Below are positions 24,204-32,346 of a stretch of 64,000 bases of DNA, one piece after another; within the stretch, counting starts at the first letter, position 1, and every line of letters starts with the position of its first letter. The notes beneath the pieces are model-generated. The model made no database searches. It saw only the letters and a program-made list of their open reading frames with translations, and was not told the DNA's origin. Source of the DNA: Pelagimonas sp050633425 (GTDB taxonomy: Bacteria > Pseudomonadota > Alphaproteobacteria > Rhodobacterales > Rhodobacteraceae); assembly GCF_050633425.1 (NCBI RefSeq), contig NZ_JBOEGM010000004.1:186001-250000 (forward strand), read 5' to 3'. The position numbers and the translations under genes were made by a program.

Positions 24204-25568
24204 CTATCGCTTTTGAATTGCCACCCGGTTCGCTTTTTGCGGAACAGGTGCAGCATTAGCTCGGCGCAATATCAACTGCAGCTTCTGAAACGCCGCCTGT
24301 GGGCTATTTGGAGAGGCTTCGGCCAAAAAATTATCCAGATCGGGCCAAGCGCGGATAGCTTGATCAAGTATTGGGTCTTCACCGTCACGATATAGGCCAG
24401 CGCGAATCATTGTTTCGGAGCGAGCATAGGCACCCATAAGTTGGCGAACCTGTTGTATTATTGCATTTTCCTGTTGATTCGCGGCTTCTGGAAGGCTTCT
24501 GGAAACAGATTTGAGTAAATCAATGGCGGGAAATCGCCCTCGCTCCGCTATTTGCCGGTCCATAACGACGTGACCATCCAATACGCCGCGCAAAATATCG
24601 GCAACAGGCTCATCCATATCTGATCCCGCGACGAGTACACTAAACACTGCTGTAATATCACCGGCGTCACCCACTCCTGGCCCTGCTCGTTCTGCCAATC
24701 GCATAATTTGGTGCGCTACTGAAGGCGGGTGCCCCCTTAGTGCCGGGAGTTCACCCGAGGCTATAGCGACCTCACGATGCGCTTCAGCAAATCTGGTGAT
24801 GGAATCTGCGAGATAAAGAACGTGTGCCCCCTGGTCTCGAAAATGCTCCGCAATCGTCATCGCTGCCAACGGACAACGTCGCCGCTCCAATGGTGATCGG
24901 TCAGAAGTTGCCGCCACAACGACACTTCGTGCCATCCCCTCTGGTCCCAAAACATTGCTAACAAAATCAAGGACTTCACGCCCGCGCTCACCTACCAAGG
25001 CTAGCACAACAATATCTGCTTGAACCCCCTGAGCCAGCTGCGCGAGCAATCTTGATTTGCCAACCCCTGACCCGGCAAACAGGCCGATACGCTGACCTTT
25101 GACAATCGGTAAAAGAGTATCAAAAATCGACAAACCAGTGGACAGGCGATCACCCAATTGACGCCGCGCTGCCGCTGGCGGTGGACTGGCCCGAAATGGC
25201 CTTCGACGCGGGCCGGGCCCCAAGGGAGCACCATCCAAAGGCCGACCATACGCATCAATAACACGACCGATCCAACTATCGCACGGAGCCAATGTCGGAG
25301 GACCCAAAACAGCAACCCGGTCTCCTTTCGAAACACCGTCCGCAGCTTCATCTGGCAGCATGGCAACCAAATCATCGCGAATACGGAGGACTTCTCCACC
25401 CAGTTCACCATTCGGCTGAATTAACCTGAGACGATCCCCGATACAGGCATCCTCAGCCAACCCTCGAACCCAAATGGATGTTCCATCCACAGCTTGTACG
25501 CGACCAACGGCCTTGACCGGTTGCATCTGCGAAATTCTGGCCTTGAGGCCTGCGATGTCTTCTTCCAT
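24204..25568 (-). CDS. fliI: flagellum-specific ATPase FliI
   Basis: FliI is the cytoplasmic ATPase of flagellar type III export, related to F1-beta. In the 454 residues, the Walker A AGSGVGKS lies at about 165-172 and the Walker B LYLADSITRF at about 251-260. The family block HPPSVAHQIMRLAERAG and the export-ATPase end RSETMIRAGLYRDGEDPILDQAI are clear. It is divergent from flgB; an apparent CtrA-like site lies in the 86 bases between them. Its usual regulator fliH is not in the window; a fliJ-like gene lies 5 kb away. Confidence 0.95.
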   Translation of the reverse strand: MEEDIAGLKARISQMQPVKAVGRVQAVDGTSIWVRGLAEDACIGDRLRLIQPNGELGGEVLRIRDDLVAMLPDEAADGVSKGDRVAVLGPPTLAPCDSWIGRVIDAYGRPLDGAPLGPGPRRRPFRASPPPAAARRQLGDRLSTGLSIFDTLLPIVKGQRIGLFAGSGVGKSRLLAQLAQGVQADIVVLALVGERGREVLDFVSNVLGPEGMARSVVVAATSDRSPLERRRCPLAAMTIAEHFRDQGAHVLYLADSITRFAEAHREVAIASGELPALRGHPPSVAHQIMRLAERAGPGVGDAGDITAVFSVLVAGSDMDEPVADILRGVLDGHVVMDRQIAERGRFPAIDLLKSVSRSLPEAANQQENAIIQQVRQLMGAYARSETMIRAGLYRDGEDPILDQAIRAWPDLDNFLAEASPNSPQAAFQKLQLILRRANAAPVPQKANRVAIQKR

Positions 25569-25616
25569 CGGTCGCTCCGTTCATTTGTATGCAAACTGTT
25601 TCTAAAGGAATCAGGG

Positions 25617-25631
25617 TTAAGCCTTAGTTGA
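25617..25631 (+). promoter_or_regulatory. CtrA-like site in the fliI-flgB intergenic region
   Basis: TTAA-GCCTTAG-TTGA matches seven of the eight fixed bases of the CtrA consensus TTAA-N7-TTAA. It lies 24 bases before the flgB start in a divergent promoter region. CtrA controls flagellar genes in Rhodobacter and relatives. The close distance to the start could mean repression or a site on the fliI side. Confidence 0.4.
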
Positions 25632-25654
25632 AGCAAATCGAGGGAGAAGCCCCG

Positions 25655-26029
25655 ATGTTCCAAAACTTGGACATCTTTAGAACTGCAATGGCTATGGCCA
25701 GGCATGCTGGAAACCAGCAAGCTTTGAGTTCACAGAATATCGCAAATGCCGATACCCCCGGGTATCGAGCACGCGAAATGCCGAAATTTCAGGATACATT
25801 GCGCGATTCGATGATCGGTCAAAGGGCAACCCGCTCTTCCCACTTACATGGGAATTCGGATTGGGGTGTCGAAGGATCCATCAATGACATCGCATTGGAT
25901 CCGAATGGCAACACGGTTTCTCTCGAAGAAGAAATGGTCAAAGCCGTGGATGCCAAACGCCATCATGACAAAGCAATGGCGATTTATCGAAGCAACCTAT
26001 CTGTGTTGCGTTCCAGCCTCGGCAAGTAA
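25655..26029 (+). CDS. flgB: flagellar basal-body rod protein FlgB
   Basis: FlgB is one of the proximal rod proteins. The 124-residue protein has the N-terminal motif of rod and hook proteins, SSQNIANADTPGYRAREMPKF, and a C-terminal helix VDAKRHHDKAMAIYRSNLSVLRSSLGK. AGGGAGAAG precedes the ATG at 25655; an upstream in-frame start at 25628 overlaps this ribosome-binding site. It begins the plus-strand operon flgB-flgC-fliE-fliQ-flgF-flgG-flgA-flgH-fliL, which encodes rod, L-ring and part of the export gate. Confidence 0.94.
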   Translation: MFQNLDIFRTAMAMARHAGNQQALSSQNIANADTPGYRAREMPKFQDTLRDSMIGQRATRSSHLHGNSDWGVEGSINDIALDPNGNTVSLEEEMVKAVDAKRHHDKAMAIYRSNLSVLRSSLGK

Positions 26030-26043
26030 ATAGGGAGCAAATT

Positions 26044-26433
26044 ATGAGTGCATTTTCAGACGCATTGTCAGTCACCTCCAGTGGCCTACGCGCCCAAGCG
26101 ACCCGCCTACGCGTCGTTTCAGAAAACATCGCCAACGCTGATACCCCAGGGTATCGACGCAAAACGATTCCGTTTGAAATTGAAAAGGCCGGCAACACTC
26201 TTTCCAAAGTTGAGGCCGGAGCGGTCAACCTAGACCGATCCGAGTTGACTAAAATTCACGATCCATCGCACCCATTGGCTGACGCTACGGGACATTACGA
26301 TGGGTCGAATGTTGATTTGATCATCGAAATTGCCGACGCCCGAGAGGCGCAGCGCAGCTACGAAGCAAATCTAAAAATGTTCGACCAAACGCGCCAAATG
26401 TCCACAAGCTTGATGGATCTCTTGCGTCGCTAA
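26044..26433 (+). CDS. flgC: flagellar basal-body rod protein FlgC
   Basis: FlgC is a proximal rod protein. The 129-residue product carries RVVSENIANADTPGYRRKTI near its N-terminus and the C-terminal EIADAREAQRSYEANLKMFDQTRQMSTSLMDLL, both diagnostic of FlgC. It starts 14 bases after flgB and is followed after 23 bases by fliE, with AGGAGG before the next start. Length is normal for the family. Confidence 0.94.
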   Translation: MSAFSDALSVTSSGLRAQATRLRVVSENIANADTPGYRRKTIPFEIEKAGNTLSKVEAGAVNLDRSELTKIHDPSHPLADATGHYDGSNVDLIIEIADAREAQRSYEANLKMFDQTRQMSTSLMDLLRR

Positions 26434-26456
26434 ATTTCAATAAATAGGAGGCCAGA

Positions 26457-26750
26457 ATGGACGTCCGATCACTTTTTGCTGCTCAAAAATATGCAGCATC
26501 CATGCCCGCAATGGAGCCAAAACCGGAAGAAACGGTACAGGCCGAGGCACAGTTTTCAAAATTTGCTGATGAATTTGCCGGGACACTACGTCAGGCGGAA
26601 ACAGCAGCGCAGAGTACCATGGTCGGCGATGCTGATCCGCACGCTCTGGTAGAAGCCTTGGCGCAATCCGAGCTGGCAGTCGAAACCGTTGTGGCCGTAC
26701 GCAACAAGGTTGTCGAAGCATACCAAGAAATTCTGCGTATGCCGGTCTAA
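26457..26750 (+). CDS. fliE: flagellar hook-basal body protein FliE
   Basis: FliE joins the MS ring to the rod and is the first rod-type substrate exported. The 97-residue protein has FADEFAGTLRQAETAAQSTMVGDADPHALVEALAQSELAVETVVAVRNKVVEAYQEILRMPV, the typical conserved C-terminal two-thirds of FliE. It is preceded by AGGAGG and followed after 4 bases by fliQ. The MS-ring gene fliF, its assembly partner, is not in the window. Confidence 0.92.
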   Translation: MDVRSLFAAQKYAASMPAMEPKPEETVQAEAQFSKFADEFAGTLRQAETAAQSTMVGDADPHALVEALAQSELAVETVVAVRNKVVEAYQEILRMPV

Positions 26751-26754
26751 AGTC

Positions 26755-27024
26755 ATGCTTACGGAAGCCGTTTTCTTTGACACCTTACGCCAGGGTCTCT
26801 GGGTGGCCACAATCACATCTGTGCCGATCTTGTCCGCAGCTTTGATTGCCGGTGTTGGTGTCGGCTTGTTTCAGGCTTTGACCTCGATTCAAGAAATGAC
26901 TCTGACTTTTGTGCCAAAACTGCTGGCCATCGTCGCGGTGTTTTGGATCTCAATGAGCTTTATGACCCGCACTCTGGTGGATTTTTTTCAAAACCAGATC
27001 ATCCCAATCATAACCGGAGGCTAA
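26755..27024 (+). CDS. fliQ: flagellar export gate protein FliQ
   Basis: FliQ is a small membrane subunit of the export gate, in the FliP5-Q4-R1 complex. The 89-residue product has two long hydrophobic segments (about 15-40 and 50-75) and the conserved GVGVGLFQALTSIQEMTLTFVPKLLAIV between them. The ATG at 26755 is 4 bases after fliE; an in-frame start at 26689 would overlap fliE and spoil the conserved N-terminus. fliR and flhA lie on the other strand, whereas fliP was not found. Confidence 0.93.
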   Translation: MLTEAVFFDTLRQGLWVATITSVPILSAALIAGVGVGLFQALTSIQEMTLTFVPKLLAIVAVFWISMSFMTRTLVDFFQNQIIPIITGG

Positions 27025-27025
27025 A

Positions 27026-27739
27026 ATGGAAACTGCCGGCTATACTACACTCTCCCGCCAAACCGGGTTGATGCGCGAAATGCAGGTGATCGCTAACAAT
27101 ATCGCCAACGCAAACACCACGGGATTCCGCCAAGAAGGCGTCATTTTTTCCGAATTTGTTTCGGACGGCGATGGCGTTTCCGGCGTTGCGATGGCCGCAG
27201 CGCGTGTGCGCAACACATCCTATGTCCAAGGGACTTTGGAACAGACCGGCGGGACTTTTGACATGGCTATCGAAGGAGATGGGTTCTTTTTGATCCAATC
27301 TCCAAATGGCGAAAGACTAACACGTGCCGGCGCGTTTTCGCCCAGCGCAGAAGGCACTTTGGTCACCTCGGACGGCTATCCGGTTTTGGATGCGGGCGGC
27401 ACACCAATTTTTGTTCCGCCTCAGTCGGATGATTTGGCGATCGGCAGCGACGGAACAATCAGCAGCGCTGGCCGCCCAATAGGTCAAATCGGTGTCGTCC
27501 GACCCTTGGATGAAACGCAGATGGTCCGAGAGGGCGGAGTAATGTTCCGTTCAGAAAGTGGTTTCGAACCCTTGGAAAACCCACGCGTCGTGCATGGATT
27601 TGTGGAGGCATCCAATGTCGATCCAATTTTGCAGGTCGCACGTATGGTCGAAGTGCAACGAGCTTATGAGCTCGGTCAGAGCTTTATGGAACGAGAAGAT
27701 GAGCGCGTCAGAACCGCTCTCAAAGCATTCATCAAATAG
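27026..27739 (+). CDS. flgF: flagellar basal-body rod protein FlgF
   Basis: FlgF is a rod protein made together with the distal rod protein FlgG. The 237-residue product contains the N-terminal QVIANNIANANTTGFRQEGV, the central GDGFFLIQSPNGERLTRAGAFS domain shared with FlgE and FlgG, and the C-terminal VDPILQVARMVEVQRAYELGQSF. It starts one base after fliQ and is followed by flgG after 9 bases. The order flgF-flgG-flgA-flgH is standard in alphaproteobacteria. Confidence 0.94.
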   Translation: METAGYTTLSRQTGLMREMQVIANNIANANTTGFRQEGVIFSEFVSDGDGVSGVAMAAARVRNTSYVQGTLEQTGGTFDMAIEGDGFFLIQSPNGERLTRAGAFSPSAEGTLVTSDGYPVLDAGGTPIFVPPQSDDLAIGSDGTISSAGRPIGQIGVVRPLDETQMVREGGVMFRSESGFEPLENPRVVHGFVEASNVDPILQVARMVEVQRAYELGQSFMEREDERVRTALKAFIK

Positions 27740-27748
27740 GAGCCAATA

Positions 27749-28534
27749 ATGCGAGCGTTGAATATTGCAGCGACGGGCATGAGTGCCCAACAAATGCGGG
27801 TTGAGGTTATTTCTAACAACCTCGCCAATATGAGCACCACAGGTTACAACCCGCGCCGGGCGGAGTTTGCGGATTTACACTATCAACAAATGGCGAGGGC
27901 CGGCACTGTCAACGCGTCTGATGGAACGGTTTTACCAACTGGCATTCAGCTTGGCCTTGGCGTTCGTCCCGCAGCCGTATCAGTCCAGTTATCCCAAGGC
28001 TCTTTGTCGGCCACGGGCGGTGATCTGGATGTCGCGATTGAAGGTGCAGGTTATCTAGAGCTCACCCTCCCCTCCGGTCAAACCGCCTACACACGAGACG
28101 GCGGGCTTAAACGGACCGGTGAAGGACTCATCGTGACGTCTGATGGCTTTGCAGTGTCGCCAGAGATTGTCATTCCGTCTGACGCCTTGAGCATCTCTAT
28201 TAACGCTGAAGGCGAAGTTTTTGCCTATTTTGCAGAAGCGACGGAGGCCCAACTCTTGGGTCAATTCACAATGTCTGGATTTACGAATCCCAAGGGCCTT
28301 GAGGCAATTGGATCGAATATGTTCACAGAAACAGAAGCTTCTGGACCAGCCATTCAAACCACTCCTGGGCAAGACGGGCTTGGCACTCTGCGTCAGGGCT
28401 ATTTGGAAGATAGTTCCGTTGACGCAGTGCGCGAAATCACCGACCTGATCGAAGCCCAGCGTGGTTACGAATTGAATTCAAAGGTTATTTCTGCGGCGGA
28501 CCAAATGCTTAGCGCGACAAGCCAGGTGCGCTAA
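27749..28534 (+). CDS. flgG: flagellar distal rod protein FlgG
   Basis: FlgG builds the distal rod, which passes through the P and L rings. The 261 residues include VEVISNNLANMSTTGYNPRRAEFADLHYQQM near the start, the rod-specific segment typical of FlgG, the DVAIEGAGYLELTLPSGQTAYTRDGGL domain and the C-terminal SSVDAVREITDLIEAQRGYELNSKVI. Its stop codon overlaps the flgA start by one base (TAATG), so the two are translationally coupled. Confidence 0.95.
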   Translation: MRALNIAATGMSAQQMRVEVISNNLANMSTTGYNPRRAEFADLHYQQMARAGTVNASDGTVLPTGIQLGLGVRPAAVSVQLSQGSLSATGGDLDVAIEGAGYLELTLPSGQTAYTRDGGLKRTGEGLIVTSDGFAVSPEIVIPSDALSISINAEGEVFAYFAEATEAQLLGQFTMSGFTNPKGLEAIGSNMFTETEASGPAIQTTPGQDGLGTLRQGYLEDSSVDAVREITDLIEAQRGYELNSKVISAADQMLSATSQVR

Positions 28535-28950
28535 TGAAACTCCTGCTCGCCTTTTTGCCTCTCTTGGCAACTCAGGTTGCAGCCGACACAATCGTCGCCA
28601 CTCGATCGATCCGGCCGCAACAATTGATCACCGCCGAAGACGTAAGATCAGACCCTTCGGATGTCGAAGGAGCTTATACTTTTTTAGGCGAGGTAATCGG
28701 AAACGAGGCCCGTGTCGCTATCTATCCAGGCAGAGCTGTCATGTTCGGCCAAGTCGGTCGCCCGGCCTTGGTCGAACGAAATCAAATGGTTGAACTGATT
28801 TTTTCCCGTGGAGGGTTGCGTATCGCAGCCGAAGGCCGCGCGTTGGCGCGTGGCGGCTCTGGAGAGCGCATTCGCGTAATGAATACCGATTCCCGAACTG
28901 TTCTTTTCGGTACTATCACTGAAAACGGAACAGTTCTGGTTTCCAACTGA
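28534..28950 (+). CDS. flgA: flagellar P-ring assembly chaperone FlgA
   Basis: FlgA is a periplasmic chaperone for the P-ring protein FlgI. The 138-residue precursor begins with a signal peptide (MKLLLAFLPLLATQVAADT, cleavage near residue 18). It then has the SAF/FlgA C-terminal domain, with ATRSIRPQQLITAEDV, IYPGRAVMFGQVGRPALVERNQMVEL and a final IRVMNTDSRTVLFGTI. It is shorter than the about 220-residue enterobacterial protein because the N-terminal extra domain is missing, as in other alphaproteobacteria. Its substrate FlgI is encoded 10 kb away on the minus strand. Confidence 0.92.
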   Translation: MKLLLAFLPLLATQVAADTIVATRSIRPQQLITAEDVRSDPSDVEGAYTFLGEVIGNEARVAIYPGRAVMFGQVGRPALVERNQMVELIFSRGGLRIAAEGRALARGGSGERIRVMNTDSRTVLFGTITENGTVLVSN

Positions 28951-28960
28951 GGACAAAACT

Positions 28961-29686
28961 TTGAGAATACTAAGCTTTCTCGCCCTATCACTCCTTGTAG
29001 CCGCATGTGGACGTGTTGATCATATTGGTAAACCTCCGGATTTTACCCCCCCAGCACAAAGCGCTGAAAGGGTTGCCATGATAGCGTCGGGCGTGCCCGA
29101 TGCAGCGCCGCTTGGACGAAAATCCGAAGCAGCTTCCTTGTGGAGCGGAGGACAAACGTCATTGTTGGGAGATCGCCGCGCAATAAAACGCGGAGACATT
29201 ATGACAGTCGTCATCGAAATTGACGAAAGCGCAGAGATTTCGAATGAGTCTGATAGGTCGAGATCGGGTTCTGAAAGTCTCGAGATACCACAACTATTTG
29301 GCATTCCACAGCGCATTAACCAAGGTATCACCGACGGAGCAAGTCTAGACAATGCCGTTGACTTGGGCAGCACTAGCAAATCCGCGGGCAGTGGCTCGGT
29401 CAAACGCAGTGAAACGTTGACGTTGAGGATTGCCGCAACTGTCACTGACGTTCTACCCAATGGGATTTTGGCGATCGAAGGTGTTCAGGAAGTGCGCGTC
29501 AACTTTGAAATGCGCGAGCTGTTGGTGTCTGGTTATGTCCGACCGGAAGATATCTCTCGTCAAAATGAAATTACTTACGACAAGATCGCCTCAGCCCGGA
29601 TTTCCTACGGTGGGCGCGGTCAAATCAGTGACATGCAACAGCCTCGTATAGGCCAGCAGATTCTTGATGTCGTGCTACCATTTTAG
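28961..29686 (+). CDS. flgH: flagellar L-ring lipoprotein FlgH
   Basis: FlgH forms the L ring in the outer membrane. The 241-residue precursor has a lipoprotein signal (SFLALSLLVAACG, with the acceptor Cys near residue 17) and the conserved blocks AASLWSGGQTSLLGDRRAIKRGDIMTVVIEIDESAEISNESDRSRSG and VRPEDISRQNEITYDKIASARISYGGRG. The start is TTG at 28961 with TGAGGA upstream. It lies 10 bases after flgA and 9 before fliL, within the same operon. Confidence 0.94.
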   Translation: MRILSFLALSLLVAACGRVDHIGKPPDFTPPAQSAERVAMIASGVPDAAPLGRKSEAASLWSGGQTSLLGDRRAIKRGDIMTVVIEIDESAEISNESDRSRSGSESLEIPQLFGIPQRINQGITDGASLDNAVDLGSTSKSAGSGSVKRSETLTLRIAATVTDVLPNGILAIEGVQEVRVNFEMRELLVSGYVRPEDISRQNEITYDKIASARISYGGRGQISDMQQPRIGQQILDVVLPF

Positions 29687-29695
29687 GGGGAACCT

Positions 29696-30193
29696 ATGCG
29701 AAAGCTTCTACCAATAATTCTAGCCTTGATCGGCACTGGTGCCGGTGTTGCAGCTGGAATATTTTTGATGCCGGCCAAAGAAGACAATCATGCAGCCGTC
29801 GATTGCGTTGTGCCATCCGAGGAGGTGATGCACGCTAGTCCAGAACCCGAACCGGATGGACCTGCAGTCGGTAGGGAATATGTTAAGCTAAACAACCAGT
29901 TCGTAATACCAGTGGTTGGCCCAGACAGGGTTGATGCCCTCGTTGTTGCCTCGTTGAGTGTAGAAGTGGTTTCGGGGACAACTGAAGTTGTCTATGCCAG
30001 AGAGCCAAAACTTCGAGATGTGTTTTTGCAAGTTCTCTTTGATCACGCAAATATCGGGGGATTCGAAGGCACGTTTACCAAGGGGGACAGAATGGAAATT
30101 CTAAGAGCCGCTCTGTTGGAAGCCGCAAAACCTGTTCTTGGTAGCGATGTCAGCGATGTTCTGATCACTGAAATCGCACGCCAGGACGCCTAG
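29696..30193 (+). CDS. fliL: flagellar basal-body-associated FliL-like protein
   Basis: FliL is a single-pass membrane protein around the stator. The 165-residue product has an N-terminal membrane segment (LLPIILALIGTGAGVAAGIFLM), a short acidic/proline linker and a periplasmic domain whose end, EPKLRDVFLQVLFDHANIGGF with RMEILRAALLEAAKPVLG, matches the C-terminal part of FliL. It closes the flgB operon. A 640-base gap without a gene follows; in related genomes I would expect other basal-body genes such as fliF near here. Confidence 0.8.
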   Translation: MRKLLPIILALIGTGAGVAAGIFLMPAKEDNHAAVDCVVPSEEVMHASPEPEPDGPAVGREYVKLNNQFVIPVVGPDRVDALVVASLSVEVVSGTTEVVYAREPKLRDVFLQVLFDHANIGGFEGTFTKGDRMEILRAALLEAAKPVLGSDVSDVLITEIARQDA

Positions 30194-30833
30194 CCGGGTG
30201 AACAATCGCCCATCCAGGTCGACTTTTCAAAGTTGAAAGTCAGCGCATGATTGACCATTGGCTCATACCTGCGATGGCGTCCGGTTTGGATGGGCAGACG
30301 GTCTGAAGTTTTTCCCGCCCAACTTTCGAGGGGAATACCTGTTCAGCAAGTTATCAGGAATGGCACTTCGAAGGTGTGTGATCGCCATCTAAAATGTATC
30401 TGTCACCCAAGGAATTGGATACCCATTCCAGCGCAGCTTTAATCAAACGACGTCTGGTCAGCTCAGTCGCCGCAATCTGACGTACAGTAACCAGACACGA
30501 CGGGCTTGGTTAGGGCGGTCGCTCGTTTTCGGTAAGAACCCTCGAGTGTAAGGGCATATTTACCATTTATGCTCCTACAAGTCCCAAGCATGGGTAAGGG
30601 CCACTGCAATCCACGTGTGCCAATAGACCCCAACAAAACCCTTCAGATGCCGCCCTTTTTTCGCCCTGGAAAGCTCCGTATCACCCGGATGACCACACAA
30701 ATGAAAGCTCAGCTCGAATGCATTTCGCAGAGGGCACTTCAACCCTCTTTGAACTGGGCGCTTCGGCCTTTACGAATCGACATCTCTCAATAATTTCAAC
30801 GCATGTTAAGCATTGTAACTCGACCCGCGCGCA
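30194..30833. other. gene-free stretch of 640 bases with inverted repeats, between fliL and the fliJ-like gene
   Basis: No convincing gene is present: open frames are under 80 codons, overlap each other and match no family. Just after fliL is a hairpin-forming GACTTTTCAA (30221-30230) / TTGAAAGTC (30233-30241). It is enclosed by GCCCATCCA (30208-30216) and TGGATGGGC (30287-30295). A further pair GTCTGGT/ACCAGAC lies near 30453-30500. The two neighbouring operons converge here, so some of this may be terminators. The length is unusual in an otherwise packed cluster. Decayed genes or a small RNA are possible. Confidence 0.5.
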
Positions 30834-31253
30834 TCAATCTTCCGGGTGTCTGAGTGTCCCGAGCTCATCAAGTTGATCAGCGTAACGCTGTAACGTCTTG
30901 TATTTTCGCTTTGCTTTTTCTTCCTGCACCAAGGACTGCGTCGCTTCTGCACGCGAAAACGCGATCCTCGCTCTTGCCAAGCTTTCCCCTTCATATGCAC
31001 GAGCCATTGCCGCATCCCGCAACAAGTCTGCTCGCCGCCGCATTAGCCAACTTTGCCAAAGCGTGTCAGCACCGACCGCCCTTCGGGCCAACAATCCATC
31101 ATCATCATTTTGAGCTTCAGACCGCAAAGTATCGATCTGTTCAATTTCACTCGCAATCCTCTGACTTTCTGCCAAATTTTGCCGGTGTTTTTCCAAGGCT
31201 TGTTCCTTCAGCGAAACAGTAACTTGTTCCAAATCATCTAAATCACTCCTCAT
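30834..31253 (-). CDS. FliJ-like coiled-coil flagellar protein
   Basis: The 139-residue product is helical and highly charged, with heptad patterns over nearly its full length (DLEQVTVSLKEQALEKHRQNLAESQRIASEIEQIDTL; ARIAFSRAEATQSLVQEEKAKRKYKTLQRYADQLDELG). This form, and its place beside flhB, suggest FliJ, the export chaperone/ATPase stalk, but no diagnostic motif is visible. Its ATG at 31253 overlaps the flhB stop by 4 bases (ATGA), so translation is coupled to flhB. Confidence 0.6.
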   Translation of the reverse strand: MRSDLDDLEQVTVSLKEQALEKHRQNLAESQRIASEIEQIDTLRSEAQNDDDGLLARRAVGADTLWQSWLMRRRADLLRDAAMARAYEGESLARARIAFSRAEATQSLVQEEKAKRKYKTLQRYADQLDELGTLRHPED

Positions 31254-32341
31254 GACCAACCTTTCTTGCGAGCTTTTGCGCGCATATCTTGTGCAAACCG
31301 AATTGCCGCGGCAACAGGTTGATAATGTTCAGCGGAAATTTCGTGACCAATTTCGGTGGTCGCGAACAGAGCTCTTGCTGTTGGCGGATCGGAATGAATT
31401 GGAACTCCGGCGTCGGCAGCCACTTCACGAATCCGTAGAGCGACTTCATCCACTCCCTTAGCGACACATTCGGGCGCGGATCCCGGAGTCCTACTCCACT
31501 TCAATGCAACGGCATAATGAGTTGGATTCACGATAACCACGTCAGCATCAGGTACTGCGCCCATCATTTGATTTAAAGCCAACTCTTGGGCTCTGGCCCG
31601 ACGATGTTGTTTAAGATATGGATCACCTTCCGCCTCTTTCATCTCATCCTTAAGTTCTTTGAAGGACATCCGGTTCTTTCGCATATGTTCCGTGCGTTGC
31701 CAAAATGCGTCTAACCCACCGATGACCATTGCTATGAGAACAACGATAAACAAGAACCTAGTTACCAAAGATAGGATCATCAAAAAAACTTCGGCAGGTG
31801 TTGTTCGAACCGTTCCGATAATCGTATCCAGTTGGTTGCGAATAAATAGCGCCAGAAGAATCGAATAGATCGAAAGCTTAACAAAGCTTTTAAAAAATTC
31901 AAAAAGCCCCCGTCTCCCATATTTGTTTTTTGCGTTTTCAATTGGGGACAGGCGCGACGCTTTTGGCTTCAGTTTTTCTCCGGCGAAAACAAATCCCCTG
32001 GTCGCAAAGAGCGTTAACAATACAAAAGCTGTCGGTGCAAGTAGCAGAGGAAATGCGTGACCCAAACCCGTCGATAGAACCTGAGCAGAGATGGGTTTGG
32101 CATTTCCACCAAAAAACAACTGGATCATTCGATCATGTTGCTCCAGAAAAGGAAGTAGCAAGTTCGCAAAGTTTTTTAAACTATACCCACCTACCGACAC
32201 CGCACCCGCCAACAAACCCAAATAGGCCATTGCGGTTAAAAGGTCCGTCGCCCTCGGAATTTCACCCTTTTTTCGCGCTTCGTCCAGTTTCCGTTGGGAT
32301 GGTTCGTGACTTTTTTCGCCGCTATCGTCTTGCTCTGACAT
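31250..32341 (-). CDS. flhB: flagellar export protein FlhB
   Basis: FlhB is the export-gate subunit that switches substrate specificity when the hook is complete, through contact with FliK. The 363-residue protein starts with the polar EPSQRKLDEARKKGEIPRATDL, has four hydrophobic segments (about 33-52, 95-115, 155-172, 185-210) and the cytoplasmic domain with the self-cleavage site NPTH at 272-275 (VIVNPTHYAVAL). This site shows it is a functional-type FlhB. It follows fliR by 5 bases. Confidence 0.96.
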   Translation of the reverse strand: MSEQDDSGEKSHEPSQRKLDEARKKGEIPRATDLLTAMAYLGLLAGAVSVGGYSLKNFANLLLPFLEQHDRMIQLFFGGNAKPISAQVLSTGLGHAFPLLLAPTAFVLLTLFATRGFVFAGEKLKPKASRLSPIENAKNKYGRRGLFEFFKSFVKLSIYSILLALFIRNQLDTIIGTVRTTPAEVFLMILSLVTRFLFIVVLIAMVIGGLDAFWQRTEHMRKNRMSFKELKDEMKEAEGDPYLKQHRRARAQELALNQMMGAVPDADVVIVNPTHYAVALKWSRTPGSAPECVAKGVDEVALRIREVAADAGVPIHSDPPTARALFATTEIGHEISAEHYQPVAAAIRFAQDMRAKARKKGWS

Positions 32342-32346
32342 TCTAT

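Noticed and set aside
24331..24339. DnaA-box-like TTATCCAGA in fliI
   Set aside because: A single one-mismatch match inside a coding gene, with no cluster or AT-rich region; it shows the background level of such matches.
30251..30793. Short open frames of 63 and 74 codons in the fliL-fliJ gap
   Set aside because: They lack ribosome-binding sites and similarity to any family I know; the C/R/H/W-rich translations look random.
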